A DNA stretch of 64,000 bases from Halobellus inordinatus (GTDB lineage: Archaea > Halobacteriota > Halobacteria > Halobacteriales > Haloferacaceae). Of the stretch, positions 34,229 to 43,307 are shown in pieces (within the stretch, counting starts at the first letter, position 1; the number at the start of each line of letters is the position of its first letter). The translations under genes were made by a program, and so were the position numbers. The DNA is taken from NCBI RefSeq assembly GCF_024464655.1, contig NZ_JANHAV010000001.1, forward strand, positions 496,001-560,000. Reading direction: 5' to 3'. Below the pieces are notes generated by a model. It was not told the DNA's origin. It saw only the letters and a list, made by a program, of their open reading frames with translations, and made no database searches.

Positions 34229-34878
34229 TCGCTCTCACTCCCCTCGGTGACGTCGTCGAACTGCGGGTCCGCGCCCTCGACGTGGGGCGTCGGCGTCTCC
34301 GCCGACGGGCCGCCACAGCAGTTCTCGACGCCGCAGTCGAATCCGTCGCTGTCGCCGTCCTCGGCGACGACCCCGCCGTCGGCGGCCGCCTGTTCGTCGA
34401 GTTTCTCGGCGGCGTACTCGATCGAACTGACGATGTTCTGATAGCCGGTGCACCGACAGAGGTTACCGCTGATCGCGTCGCGGATCTCCGCCTCGTCGGG
34501 GTCGGGGTTCTCGTCGAGGAGCGCTTTCCCCGACATCAACATTCCGGGCGTACAGTAGCCACACTGCAGGCCGTGCTCCTTGTGGAAGCCCTCCTGCAGC
34601 GGGTGGAGATCCTCGCCCGCCGCGGGGAGGTCCTCCATCCCTTCGACGGTCATAATCTCGCTGCCGTCGGCCTGCGTGGCGAACATCATACAGGACTTGA
34701 TCGGCTCGCCGTCCCGCAGAACAGTGCAGGCCCCACAGTTGCCGGTGTCGCAGCCGATGTGGGTGCCCGTCATATCCAGATCCTCGCGGATCGCGTGGAC
34801 GAGCAGTCGCCGCGGTTCGACCTCGATGGTTCGTTCGGTGCCGTTGACCGTCAGTGTGATCTCTCGTTGGTCCGTCAC
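34225..34878 (-). CDS. coxS: carbon monoxide dehydrogenase small subunit (2 x [2Fe-2S])
   Basis: A 217-residue protein starting at GTG. The plant-ferredoxin-like cluster uses Cys43, 48, 51 and 63 ([10 protein letters not shown]...C). The second cluster uses Cys106, 109, 141 and 143 (CGYC, CRC). It relays electrons from CoxL to CoxM. The family usually ends near residue 165. Here about 55 acidic residues are added with a Cys patch ([11 protein letters not shown], Cys182/187/188), which is unusual and might bind a metal. It overlaps coxM through GTGA and coxL by four bases. Confidence 0.94.
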   Translation of the reverse strand: MTDQREITLTVNGTERTIEVEPRRLLVHAIREDLDMTGTHIGCDTGNCGACTVLRDGEPIKSCMMFATQADGSEIMTVEGMEDLPAAGEDLHPLQEGFHKEHGLQCGYCTPGMLMSGKALLDENPDPDEAEIRDAISGNLCRCTGYQNIVSSIEYAAEKLDEQAAADGGVVAEDGDSDGFDCGVENCCGGPSAETPTPHVEGADPQFDDVTEGSESE

Positions 34879-35762
34879 GGTGTTGCCCTCCGTTTGACGA
34901 CCCCCGCACGCTCGGCGGCGTCACCGAGCGCCCGCTGGGTCAGTACGTTTACCATCCGCTCTTTGTACGACGCGTCGCCGTGCTCGTCGGACTCGGGGTT
35001 CGACTGTTCGGCGGCGAGCTCGCCCGCTTTCTGGAACAGTTCGGCGCTCGGGCGCTCGCCCTCCAGATGCGCTTCGGCGTCTGCTGCGCGTGCGTTCGTG
35101 ATGTCGACCGCCGTCATACCGATCCCGGCGTCCGCGATGGTGCCGTCGTCGTCGAAGCGCAACCGGGCCGCGACGCCGGCCATCGCGTAGTCGCCGGTCT
35201 TGCGTTTCAGTTTGTGATAGGCGCTCCCCTCTCGCTCGGGTGGGGTCGGCACGCGCGCCTCTGTGATGAGTTCGTTCTCGTCGAGCGAGGTGTCGTAGGG
35301 GAGCAAGAACAGTTCGTCGACCGGGATGACGCGTTCTCCCTCGGGGCCTTCGGCGACGACCTCGCCGTCGTGGGCGATGAGGACCGACCCCCAATCGCCC
35401 TTCGGGTCGGCCTGCGCGATGGACCCGACAATCGTCCCGCGGTTTCTGATCTGTGGGTCGGCGACGAGCGGTGCCGCGTCGGCGAAGCTCCCGTAGTTCT
35501 CTGTGACGACGTCTGACTCCTCGATGTCGGCGTGGCGCGCGAGCGCGCCGATCTTGAGGTAGCCGTCGGATTCGTCGAGATAGTCCAGTTCGTCGATACC
35601 GTTGATGTCGACGACGGTGTCCGGTCGGGCGAGTCGGAACCGAAGCATCGGGACCAGGCTCTGCCCGCCTGCGAGGATCGTCGGATCGTCGAGACTCTCC
35701 AGCAGGCTCACCGCCTTGCTGAGTGACGTCGGCTCGTGGTGTTCGAACGGTGCAGCTTTCAT
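34875..35762 (-). CDS. coxM: carbon monoxide dehydrogenase medium (FAD) subunit
   Basis: A 295-residue FAD-binding protein. AGGQS at 31-35 and TIVGS at 110-114 are the flavin-binding motifs (usual consensus AGGQS and TIGG). [18 protein letters not shown] begins the C-terminal CO dehydrogenase flavoprotein domain. It takes electrons from the CoxS clusters and passes them to the respiratory chain. It overlaps the coxG stop (TGA within CATGA-type overlap) and the coxS start, giving the gene order G-M-S-L. Confidence 0.94.
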   Translation of the reverse strand: MKAAPFEHHEPTSLSKAVSLLESLDDPTILAGGQSLVPMLRFRLARPDTVVDINGIDELDYLDESDGYLKIGALARHADIEESDVVTENYGSFADAAPLVADPQIRNRGTIVGSIAQADPKGDWGSVLIAHDGEVVAEGPEGERVIPVDELFLLPYDTSLDENELITEARVPTPPEREGSAYHKLKRKTGDYAMAGVAARLRFDDDGTIADAGIGMTAVDITNARAADAEAHLEGERPSAELFQKAGELAAEQSNPESDEHGDASYKERMVNVLTQRALGDAAERAGVVKRRATP

Positions 35763-36355
35763 AGCATATTACGGAGTCTGTCGGTGACGCCGGTGTTGGT
35801 CTCCTCGTCGACGTCTGTCATCTGCTGCTCGATGCTTCCGAAGAAGTTGTTCACGATCTTGTTGGAGACTGGGTTGATGACGCGCGATCCGAGTTGGGCG
35901 ATCCGCCCCGAGATGTCGGCTTCCGTCCACCACTCGATCCGGGACCCCTCTCCGTCTTCGAGTTCGTGGATCTTCATCCCCGAGTTCATACTGAAACTAC
36001 TGCCAGACGCGTCGCCACCGCCGGAGGCGATCATCTCGAACTCCTCGTCGTCACGTTCGTCGATCGTGACTGTCGTCTCGAATCGAGGTTTCACGCTCCC
36101 GACGCCGACCTGCATCAGCGCCGCGTACTTCTGGCCGGCGACGAACGCCCGGTCGGCGACGACCTCCGGATCCGCTTCCGGAAGCATCTCGACGTCTTCT
36201 TCGGCCTCGTACTCGTCGAAGTTGAAGTCGTCGTCCATCGGGGTGATATACTGACACCCCTTCAGCGAATCGCGGACGGCCATCGGATCGGACAGGACGA
36301 TCCAGGCTTTCTCGGGTGGTACGCCGTCTAACTCGAATTCTCCATCAAATTCCAT
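35759..36355 (-). CDS. coxG: CoxG, SRPBCC-family CO dehydrogenase accessory protein
   Basis: A 198-residue SRPBCC-fold protein (MEFDGEFELDGVPPEKAWIVLSDP at the N terminus, SRIEWWTEADISGRIAQLGSRVI near residue 150). In bacteria CoxG connects CO dehydrogenase to the membrane and quinone pool. No transmembrane helix is visible, but the C-terminal part NPVSNKIVNNFFGSIEQQM is amphipathic. Here coxG is first in the operon, unlike the classical M-S-L-D-E-F-G order. An AGGA patch lies four bases before the ATG, giving a weak Shine-Dalgarno site. Confidence 0.88.
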   Translation of the reverse strand: MEFDGEFELDGVPPEKAWIVLSDPMAVRDSLKGCQYITPMDDDFNFDEYEAEEDVEMLPEADPEVVADRAFVAGQKYAALMQVGVGSVKPRFETTVTIDERDDEEFEMIASGGGDASGSSFSMNSGMKIHELEDGEGSRIEWWTEADISGRIAQLGSRVINPVSNKIVNNFFGSIEQQMTDVDEETNTGVTDRLRNML

Positions 36356-36405
36356 ATTCCTGCGGTCTCGTTGTGTCTGGTCGGTCTACTGCTGCGCGCC
36401 GCCAC

Positions 36406-36416
36406 CTTTTAAGTAC
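36406..36416 (-). promoter_or_regulatory. TATA-like promoter for the cox operon
   Basis: Read on the minus strand, TACTTAAAAGG lies 50-60 bp before the coxG ATG and predicts a leader of about 28 nt. The divergent moeA start is at 36531, and an AATAAATG at about 36469-36476 could serve it. The 175-bp spacer is markedly AT-rich compared with its surroundings. Confidence 0.5.
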
Positions 36417-36530
36417 CCTCGCTATGTGCACACTATTATCACGGTTTATGCAATCAAACAGCACTCCAATAAATGTTTGTGTTAATTCGACGGGCAGCCG
36501 AGTACGGAAGCAACTCCCGAGCCGACGCCT

Positions 36531-37757
36531 ATGAGTAGCCGATCCGAGCACGACTACGACGATATGATCGGGTGGGACGAGGGGGCCGAGCGGGTCCGGG
36601 CGCTTCGGGACATCTGGCTCGGTGCCGCCGGAGTCGAACCCGTCTCGATCGACCGGATCGGCGGCCGGACGCTCGCCGAACCGCTCGACGCACCGGTCGA
36701 CGTACCCGCACAGAGCCACGCGACGATGGACGGCTTCGCATTCGACGCGACCGACGAGTATCCGCTCGACGTCGTCGACGCCGACGTGTTTCCGGAGGAC
36801 GAGCCGCCGACCTTAGAGGCCGGGCAGGCCGTCCGGATCGCGACCGGCGCGCCCCTCCCGCCGGCGGCGAACGCGGTGCTCAAACGCGAGGAAGCGACGG
36901 TCGAAGACGGTCGGCTGACCGGCACCGACCTCGAACCGGGGACGTACGTCTACCAGCGCGGCAGCAACGTCGCCGAGGGCGAGCGTCTCTTCGAGGCCGG
37001 CGAGCGACTCGGTCCGAAGGACGCGCTGCTCTTAGGCGACCTGGGCGTCGAATCCGTCGCGGTTCGCGAACCGCTCTCCGTCGGCTTGCTCGCGACGGGC
37101 ACGGAGATCCACGAGGGCAAGCATCGCGACCTCGACTCGCCGATGCTCGCCGGCCTCGTGCGCTCGTGGGGCCACGACGCGACCTACGAGGGCAGCGTGC
37201 CGGACGACTACGACCGCGTCGAAGCCGAGATCGCGGCGCTCGCGCGCGACCACGACGTCGTCGTGACGACCGGCGGGACCAGCGTCGGCGACAAAGACTA
37301 CGTGATCCGGGCGCTCGACGCCCTCGGCGACGTGCTGTTCCATCGCGTTCGACTCCGCCCCGGGAAGCCCATCGCTGTCGCCGAGTTGCCCGACTACGAC
37401 GCGGTCGCGTTCGCAATCCCCGGCAAGCCCGTCGGCGCCCACGCGGTGACGACGCTGGTCGCGCGGCCGTTCTTCACCGGGGAGACGTCGCTCCCGGCGG
37501 TCGCTGCGCGGATGGCCCGCGACGTCGACATCGCCGCGCCCGGGTTCGCGTACGCGATTCCGGTCACGCTCGAAGACGGCGTCGCGATGCCGCTCGGCCA
37601 CGCCGACTCGCCGCTCGCCGTCTACGAGGACGCCTTCGACCCGAGCGTGCTCTCGTCGAGCACCCGAGCGACCCGCGCGGACGGCTTCGTTCTCACGGAG
37701 TCCGCCGTCGCCCGCGAGGACCGCGTGGACGTCGTCCCCTACTCGGTCGTCGAGTGA
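36531..37757 (+). CDS. moeA: molybdopterin molybdenumtransferase
   Basis: A 408-residue MoeA. Family motifs: PAQSHATMDGFAF, VRIATGAPLPPAANAV, the MoCF/MPT-binding VVTTGGTSVGDKDYV at about 241-255, and RLRPGKPIAVAE followed by AFAIPGKPVGA. It inserts molybdate into adenylylated molybdopterin. Located divergently from coxG and overlapping a MocA-type gene by one base (TGATG), it probably serves CO dehydrogenase cofactor assembly. A host housekeeping copy may also exist outside the window. Confidence 0.92.
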   Translation: MSSRSEHDYDDMIGWDEGAERVRALRDIWLGAAGVEPVSIDRIGGRTLAEPLDAPVDVPAQSHATMDGFAFDATDEYPLDVVDADVFPEDEPPTLEAGQAVRIATGAPLPPAANAVLKREEATVEDGRLTGTDLEPGTYVYQRGSNVAEGERLFEAGERLGPKDALLLGDLGVESVAVREPLSVGLLATGTEIHEGKHRDLDSPMLAGLVRSWGHDATYEGSVPDDYDRVEAEIAALARDHDVVVTTGGTSVGDKDYVIRALDALGDVLFHRVRLRPGKPIAVAELPDYDAVAFAIPGKPVGAHAVTTLVARPFFTGETSLPAVAARMARDVDIAAPGFAYAIPVTLEDGVAMPLGHADSPLAVYEDAFDPSVLSSSTRATRADGFVLTESAVAREDRVDVVPYSVVE

Positions 37758-38488
37758 TGCCGCCGAGAGAGCCGCCGCTCGTCGAACCGCCGTTCGAGAC
37801 GGGCGACGACACCGTCTCCGGCCGATCTGAACAGACCGACCAGTCTTCTGGACAGACCCACCAGTCCACTGGCGGAGCCGACCAGCCCGAACGGCCCGCC
37901 CGCGGCAGCGCGCGGATCGCCGGCGTCCTCCTCGCTGCGGGGACGAGCGACCGCTTCGGCGAGCGCAACAAACTGCTGGCGTCGCACGACGGCGCCCCGC
38001 TCGTCAGACACGCGGCGGCGACGCTTGTGGATTCTACCGTCGATCCGGTCGTGGTCGTCGTCGGCTACGAATCCGAGCGCGTGGTCGACGCGCTCGACGG
38101 CCTCGACGTGGAGATCGTGCACAATCCGAGGTATGCGAACGGCCAGGCCTCGTCGGTGCGGGCCGGCATCCGAGCACTCCGCGACCGGCCGGAGCAGGTC
38201 GATGCGGCCGTCGTCGCGCTGGGAGATATGCCTTTCGTCGACGTCGCGACGATCGAGACGCTCTGTGACGCCTACGAGGCGGGCGTCGGCGACGCGCTCG
38301 CGGCGGCCTACGAGGGCGCCCGGGGGAACCCGGTGCTTTTCGACCGGCGGTTCTTCGACGACTTAGTCGACGTCGCGGGCGACGTCGGCGGGCGTGAGAT
38401 CCTCCTCGACAGCGACGACAGCGCGCGGGTGGCGGTTCCGGACAGCGGGGTCCGTCGTGACGTGGACGAACCGTCGGATCTCTCCTGA
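37757..38488 (+). CDS. MocA/MobA-like molybdenum cofactor nucleotidyltransferase
   Basis: A 243-residue NTP transferase. AGVLLAAGTSDRFGERNKLLA at about 55-75 is the nucleotide-binding signature, and VVALGDMPFVDVATI contains the metal-binding Asp. ARGNPVLFDRRFFDDL matches the MocA branch. That branch makes molybdopterin cytosine dinucleotide, the cofactor of CO dehydrogenase, so CTP specificity is the likely reading. The first 50 residues are a low-complexity linker with a 7-residue near-repeat (QTDQSSG, QTHQSTG) encoded at about 37831-37872. Confidence 0.82.
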   Translation: MPPREPPLVEPPFETGDDTVSGRSEQTDQSSGQTHQSTGGADQPERPARGSARIAGVLLAAGTSDRFGERNKLLASHDGAPLVRHAAATLVDSTVDPVVVVVGYESERVVDALDGLDVEIVHNPRYANGQASSVRAGIRALRDRPEQVDAAVVALGDMPFVDVATIETLCDAYEAGVGDALAAAYEGARGNPVLFDRRFFDDLVDVAGDVGGREILLDSDDSARVAVPDSGVRRDVDEPSDLS

Positions 38489-38507
38489 GTTTCGACGTCG
38501 ACGGCGG

Positions 38508-38666
38508 TTACTCGCCGTCGGGGTCGTGCTTTTCGACGATGATCCGTCCGTCTTCGACGTGCCACTCGACGCGGTCGCCCGCGCCGACGTCGAGGAAGTT
38601 TCGGACCGGCTTGGGGACTGTAGTCAGGTTCTTCTGCGACACCTTCGTGTTCGATAGCGCGCCCAT
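38508..38666 (-). CDS. AbrB/SpoVT-type swapped-hairpin DNA-binding protein
   Basis: A 52-residue protein: MGALSNTKVSQKNLTTVPKP, then VRNFLDVGAGDRVEWHVEDG and a short charged tail. The TTVPKPVRNFLDVGAGD pattern is the AbrB swapped-hairpin fold that dimerises to bind DNA. It may be an orphan antitoxin-type or stand-alone regulator; no toxin gene is adjacent. It is convergent with the MocA-like gene and lies 57 bases from the family A repeat copy 2. Confidence 0.82.
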   Translation of the reverse strand: MGALSNTKVSQKNLTTVPKPVRNFLDVGAGDRVEWHVEDGRIIVEKHDPDGE

Positions 38667-38723
38667 AGGCTACGTTCACTCGTGGTATTTACATAGATTA
38701 CGCTAGGCGGCGTCCGGATCGAC

Positions 38724-38807
38724 TCATAGGGAGTATCGTACGTCTCGATAGATGTCTCGCCGGACGGTACGGCGAGAATCCCCGTACAGTTACGATACTC
38801 CCTATCA
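38724..38807. repeat. 78-bp palindromic MITE-like element, family A copy 2
   Basis: The element spans 38727-38804, with TCA on both sides (38724-38726 and 38805-38807). The right TCA is the reverse complement of the TGA stop of the gene at 38805-39092. The outer inverted repeat TAGGGAGTATCGTA is perfect, and the inner hairpin TCTCGCCG/CGGCGAGA is identical to that of copy 1. This is the best-preserved copy. Confidence 0.85.
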
Positions 38808-39092
38808 GACCGAGGACTTCCAGCGGTGGGCGCCGCCGTCGGAGGCCTTCTCGAAATCGAGATCGTACCGATCGGAGTTCAGGAGGACCTCACCGGGGAG
38901 ATAGAGATCGTCGTCGATCTTGTTCAGGACGCCGCGTTCGTCCATCGTCGAGAGGACGTCGCCGACGGTCCGTTCCCGACCGGCGACGAGGTTCGCCTCC
39001 TCGATGACGGACTCCGTGTCGACCTGCCCTTCGAGTACCGCGAGACGGATCGCCGCCACCCAGGTCGGTTCCCGTTTCAACTCTCGACACAT
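38805..39092 (-). CDS. small haloarchaeal protein, probable winged-helix
   Basis: A 95-residue protein, MCRELKREPTWVAAIRLAVL onward. EGQVDTESVIEEANLVAGRERTVGDVLSTMDERGVLNKI has the length and pattern of a winged helix, and LYLPGEVLLNSDRYDLDF follows. I recognise similar short proteins in other haloarchaea but no function. No metal motif or membrane segment is visible. The TGA stop is shared with the flanking trinucleotide of the family A repeat. Confidence 0.6.
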   Translation of the reverse strand: MCRELKREPTWVAAIRLAVLEGQVDTESVIEEANLVAGRERTVGDVLSTMDERGVLNKIDDDLYLPGEVLLNSDRYDLDFEKASDGGAHRWKSSV

Positions 39093-39204
39093 TCCGATAG
39101 CCGGTACCGCTCCAACCGAATTAGAGTTTGCGGAGGTGACATCACGTGCGCTGTCGCCCCACCGACGCCGACACTAATGGTGATCGGTCGTCTCCGTTCG
39201 ACAC

Positions 39205-40356
<1,152 letters not shown>

Positions 40357-40501
40357 ACGATTTCACCAATTCCTTCCCGGGATATAAACGGTACTCTGGC
40401 CGGGTGCGGGCCGCCAGCGGCGCTAGGCGCAGGTGTCGATCGGGCCAAACCCTTACATCGTCTGCGGAACTCTAGGACTGCGGATACGATCTCGAACGAG
40501 T

Positions 40502-40684
40502 ATGAAAAACCGAGCACTTGCCGCGGTCGTCGGCGTCGCCCTCTTTGTGGCGAGCCTCTGGGCGCTCCTCGACCTCGCAAACCTGGTCTCTGTCAGCACC
40601 CTGGGGTCACCCGAGGTCCTGCTGATGCTCGTCCCCAGCGGTCTCGCCATCGGGTTCGCCCTGCTGGTGTGGCTGTACTGGTGA
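40502..40684 (+). CDS. small two-helix membrane protein
   Basis: A 60-residue protein, MKNRALAAVVGVALF onward. Two hydrophobic helices (about 5-25 and 38-58) are joined by NLVSVSTLGSP; the end is VWLYW. No function recognised. The ATG at 40502 is preferred to an upstream in-frame start, whose extra 23 residues are basic and polar. It lies between divergent trpB and the MetE-like gene. Confidence 0.6.
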   Translation: MKNRALAAVVGVALFVASLWALLDLANLVSVSTLGSPEVLLMLVPSGLAIGFALLVWLYW

Positions 40685-40775
40685 CGGGTCGCATCGGTCA
40701 GTGCGTCCGCAGCGGCCGCGCCCGAATCGCTGCGGCCCCGAATCTCTTTGTGGTTCGCCCGACAGGAACCGAGCG

Positions 40776-41912
40776 ATGGCAGCGCCCACAATCCGAACGA
40801 CCCACGTCGGGAGTCTCCCGCGATCCGATCGACTCCGCGCCCTCCTGACTGAGTCCGGGGACCGCGACGAGCAGGCATTCGAGGCGGCCGTCACCGAGTC
40901 GATTCGCGAGGTGGCGCGCCGGCAGGCCGAGATCGGCATCGACGTCGGAAACGACGGCGAACAGAGCCGCATCGCCTACTCGGTGGACGTCACGAACCGG
41001 CTCTCGGGCTTCGGCGAGGGGGCCGTCGAGCGCGCGTGGCCCGCCGATCTCGACGATTTCCCAGCGTACGCCGAAGAACTCCTCGGCGACACGGAGAACA
41101 TCGGCGGGCCGGTCGCCACGGGACCGATCGAGTACGTGGGCGAGGAGGCACTCCGGCGGGACCTCGCGCGGTTCGACGAGGCGGTCGACGCCGAGAACGT
41201 GGCATTCCCCGCGCGGTTCCGCACCGCGCCGTCACCCGGCGCAGTCCTCCGTTTCACCGAAACCGAGCATCACGACACCCTCTCGGAGTACATCTTCGAT
41301 CTCGCGGGCGCACTCCAAACTGAGTACGAACTGATCGCCGAGACGGGGGCGATTCTCCAGATCGACGCCCCGGACCTCCTCGCCGGGTTCACGCTGACGT
41401 ACAAGGACGACTCGGTCGCCGACTTCCGCGAACGGGCGCGAACGCACGTCGAAGCGCTCAACGAGGCCGTCGCCAACGTCCCCGACGAACAGATCCGACT
41501 GCACGCCTGCTGGGGGAACTACCCGGGGCCACATCACCACGACGTCGCGCTCGAAGACGTGATCGACGTCTTCTACGAAGCCGACATCGGGGGATTGGTC
41601 GTCGAGGGCGCGAACCCGCGACACCAACACGAGTACCGGACGTTCGAGGAGCATCCGCTCCCCGACGGCTGGCGGCTGATCCCGGGCGTGATCGACGTGA
41701 AGACGAACGTCGTCGAACATCCCGAAGCCGTCGCCGACCGCCTCGAACGATTCGCCGACGCGGTCGGCGACCCCGAACGGATCGTCGCGGGCGCTGACTG
41801 CGGCTTCGAGACGGTCGTCGAGGGCGCGAACGCGGTCCACCCCTCTATCGCCTGGAAGAAACTCGAAGCGCTCGTCGACGGCGCGGAACTGGCGTCCGAG
41901 CGGTTGGCCTGA
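40776..41912 (+). CDS. MetE-like cobalamin-independent methionine synthase (C-terminal domain only)
   Basis: A 378-residue TIM barrel corresponding to the catalytic half of MetE. TTHVGSLPRSD opens the domain. Zinc ligands appear in RLHACWGNYPGPHHHD and AGADCGFET. QIDAPDLL and the EGANPRH segment match the homocysteine site. Archaeal enzymes of this size lack the N-terminal MetE domain and use methyl donors other than methyltetrahydrofolate, so the donor is uncertain. No met genes adjoin it. Confidence 0.85.
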   Translation: MAAPTIRTTHVGSLPRSDRLRALLTESGDRDEQAFEAAVTESIREVARRQAEIGIDVGNDGEQSRIAYSVDVTNRLSGFGEGAVERAWPADLDDFPAYAEELLGDTENIGGPVATGPIEYVGEEALRRDLARFDEAVDAENVAFPARFRTAPSPGAVLRFTETEHHDTLSEYIFDLAGALQTEYELIAETGAILQIDAPDLLAGFTLTYKDDSVADFRERARTHVEALNEAVANVPDEQIRLHACWGNYPGPHHHDVALEDVIDVFYEADIGGLVVEGANPRHQHEYRTFEEHPLPDGWRLIPGVIDVKTNVVEHPEAVADRLERFADAVGDPERIVAGADCGFETVVEGANAVHPSIAWKKLEALVDGAELASERLA

Positions 41913-41963
41913 CTTCGGTGGCCCGACGACAGGGGCGGTGTGACAACGAATAGTATGAGAACG

Positions 41964-41972
41964 AATATATTG
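41964..41972 (+). promoter_or_regulatory. TATA box for the small protein at 41994
   Basis: AATATATTG lies about 26 bp before the ATG at 41994, which favours that start over the ATG at 41955, which lies upstream of the box. Confidence 0.6.
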
Positions 41973-41993
41973 TTCCCTGAATGCGGTTTCAGT

Positions 41994-42173
41994 ATGAGCC
42001 CTCCACTCGAACGCCCCATCGTCCGGTACGGAATGGGATTCAGTAGCGCCGCCGTCCTTACGTTCGTCGCTGTTACGTTTCTCGATGGGACGACGCAGTT
42101 ACTCGTCCTCGGCCTCGCCGTGCTCGAAATTCTGGTCGTGCCGCAGATCCTGAAGCGGGCGCAGACCGCGTAG
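41994..42173 (+). CDS. small membrane protein
   Basis: A 59-residue protein, MSPPLERPIVRYGMGFSSAA onward. Two closely spaced hydrophobic segments (about 15-30 and 33-50) are followed by PQILKRAQTA. Start chosen from the TATA box at 41964-41972. I do not recognise it. It is convergent with the antiporter gene. Confidence 0.6.
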   Translation: MSPPLERPIVRYGMGFSSAAVLTFVAVTFLDGTTQLLVLGLAVLEILVVPQILKRAQTA

Positions 42174-42208
42174 GGTGGAATCGAGACGCGAGAGCGCGAA
42201 CCGCTCGG

Positions 42209-43150
42209 TCACCCCAAGAAGTCAATCACCCAGTTCGCGGCGCTGATCACGACTAACGCCCCGCCTTCGAGACGCGAGAGGACCTCGTTCGACCAGAAGA
42301 ACGCGGTCGCAACGACTGTGAGCCCGAACAGCCACAGCGTCGTGTCGACGGCCGTTCCGACGACCGATAGCGGGCGGACGATCGCTGCTAGACCGAGCAC
42401 CCCGAGGAGGTTGAAGATGGAACTGCCGACGAGGTTGCCGGCCGAGAGGCCGGCCTGTCCGCGCCGTGCCGCCGCGACCGACGTCGCGAACTCGGGGGCC
42501 GACGTGCCGGCGGCGACGATCGTCACGCCGATCACCCACTCGGAGACGCCGGCGAACCGCGCCAACGCGGCGGCCGAAGAGACGAGAACGTGCGCCGAGA
42601 CGACGATGCCGGCGAGGCCGGCGACCGCACGGAGGGGATCGAGCCACCAGGGCCCGTTCGCGTCGCTGGCAGTGCTCTGTTTCAGCTGCTCGCTTCCGGT
42701 GCGTACGAGCACCGCGAGGTACCCCCCGAGAAGGATCACGAGAAGCACACCTTCGAGTTGCGAGAGCCGAAGGTCGCTGAGGAACACCAAAGCGATCCCC
42801 GTCGCCCCGATCAACGAGAGGCCGTCCCGACGAACGAGCGCCGTCGAGACCGGCAGGGCGCGGATGAGCGCGACCCCGCCGAGGATGAATCCGAGGTTGA
42901 AGATGTTCGACCCGACGACGTTGCCGACGGAGATGTTCGACTTCGCCGTGAGCGCCGCGTCGAGCGTGACGGCGAACTCGGGTGCCGAGGTCCCGAACGC
43001 GACGACGGTCAGTCCCACCAGCAGGCCCGAGAGACCCAAGCGGCGAGCCACGCCGCCCGCGCCCGCGACGAACTGACCTGCACTGACGGCTAATCCGACG
43101 ACGGCGACCGCGACGAGGACGGCGTTCGTTGCAGCCGATGCGAGAGCCAT
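42209..43150 (-). CDS. calcium/sodium antiporter (CaCA family)
   Basis: A 313-residue integral membrane exchanger with the two internal alpha-repeats of the family: LTVVAFGTSAPEFAVTLDAA...GNVVGSNIFNLGFILG, and VTIVAAGTSAPEFATSVAAA...GNLVGSSIFNLLGVLG. About ten transmembrane helices are expected, with the acidic GTSAPE residues binding the cation. It probably expels Ca2+ in exchange for Na+ or H+. The ATG at 43150 is supported by a TATA box 25-30 bp upstream; a longer start at 43213 is possible. Confidence 0.92.
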   Translation of the reverse strand: MALASAATNAVLVAVAVVGLAVSAGQFVAGAGGVARRLGLSGLLVGLTVVAFGTSAPEFAVTLDAALTAKSNISVGNVVGSNIFNLGFILGGVALIRALPVSTALVRRDGLSLIGATGIALVFLSDLRLSQLEGVLLVILLGGYLAVLVRTGSEQLKQSTASDANGPWWLDPLRAVAGLAGIVVSAHVLVSSAAALARFAGVSEWVIGVTIVAAGTSAPEFATSVAAARRGQAGLSAGNLVGSSIFNLLGVLGLAAIVRPLSVVGTAVDTTLWLFGLTVVATAFFWSNEVLSRLEGGALVVISAANWVIDFLG

Positions 43151-43173
43151 CACCGGGAGGTCGTCGGACGGAG

Positions 43174-43184
43174 GGAAATATCCG
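43174..43184 (-). promoter_or_regulatory. TATA box for the cation antiporter
   Basis: On the minus strand, CGGATATTTCC lies about 24-34 bp before the ATG at 43150, predicting a leaderless transcript. Confidence 0.5.
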
Positions 43185-43275
43185 TAGGTCTCGATGCGCC
43201 CCGTGATCGTCATCCGACGGCGTGTGACCGCTCATCTGATCTGTCGCAGACGCGCAGCAGCACAGACTGCAGGAC

Positions 43276-43285
43276 GCTTATTTGA
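43276..43285 (+). promoter_or_regulatory. TATA box for the zinc-ribbon protein at 43308
   Basis: GCTTATTTGA lies about 26 bp before the ATG at 43308. Confidence 0.55.
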
Positions 43286-43307
43286 TTCGGGAGTGGACCA
43301 TCGCCGT

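Noticed and set aside
31856-34441. Long plus-strand open frame opposite coxL
   Set aside because: Its composition (Val/Arg/His-rich) is that of an antisense shadow of a GC-rich gene; the minus strand encodes a full CoxL with all cofactor motifs.
36572-38488. MoeA-MocA fusion protein
   Set aside because: The apparent long frame reads the MoeA region in the wrong frame (Arg-rich). The real MocA-type start is the ATG at 37757, overlapping the moeA stop.
38508-39092. Toxin-antitoxin pair (AbrB-type protein plus 95-residue neighbour)
   Set aside because: The neighbour looks like a winged helix, not a toxin, and the two genes are separated by a family A repeat rather than overlapping.
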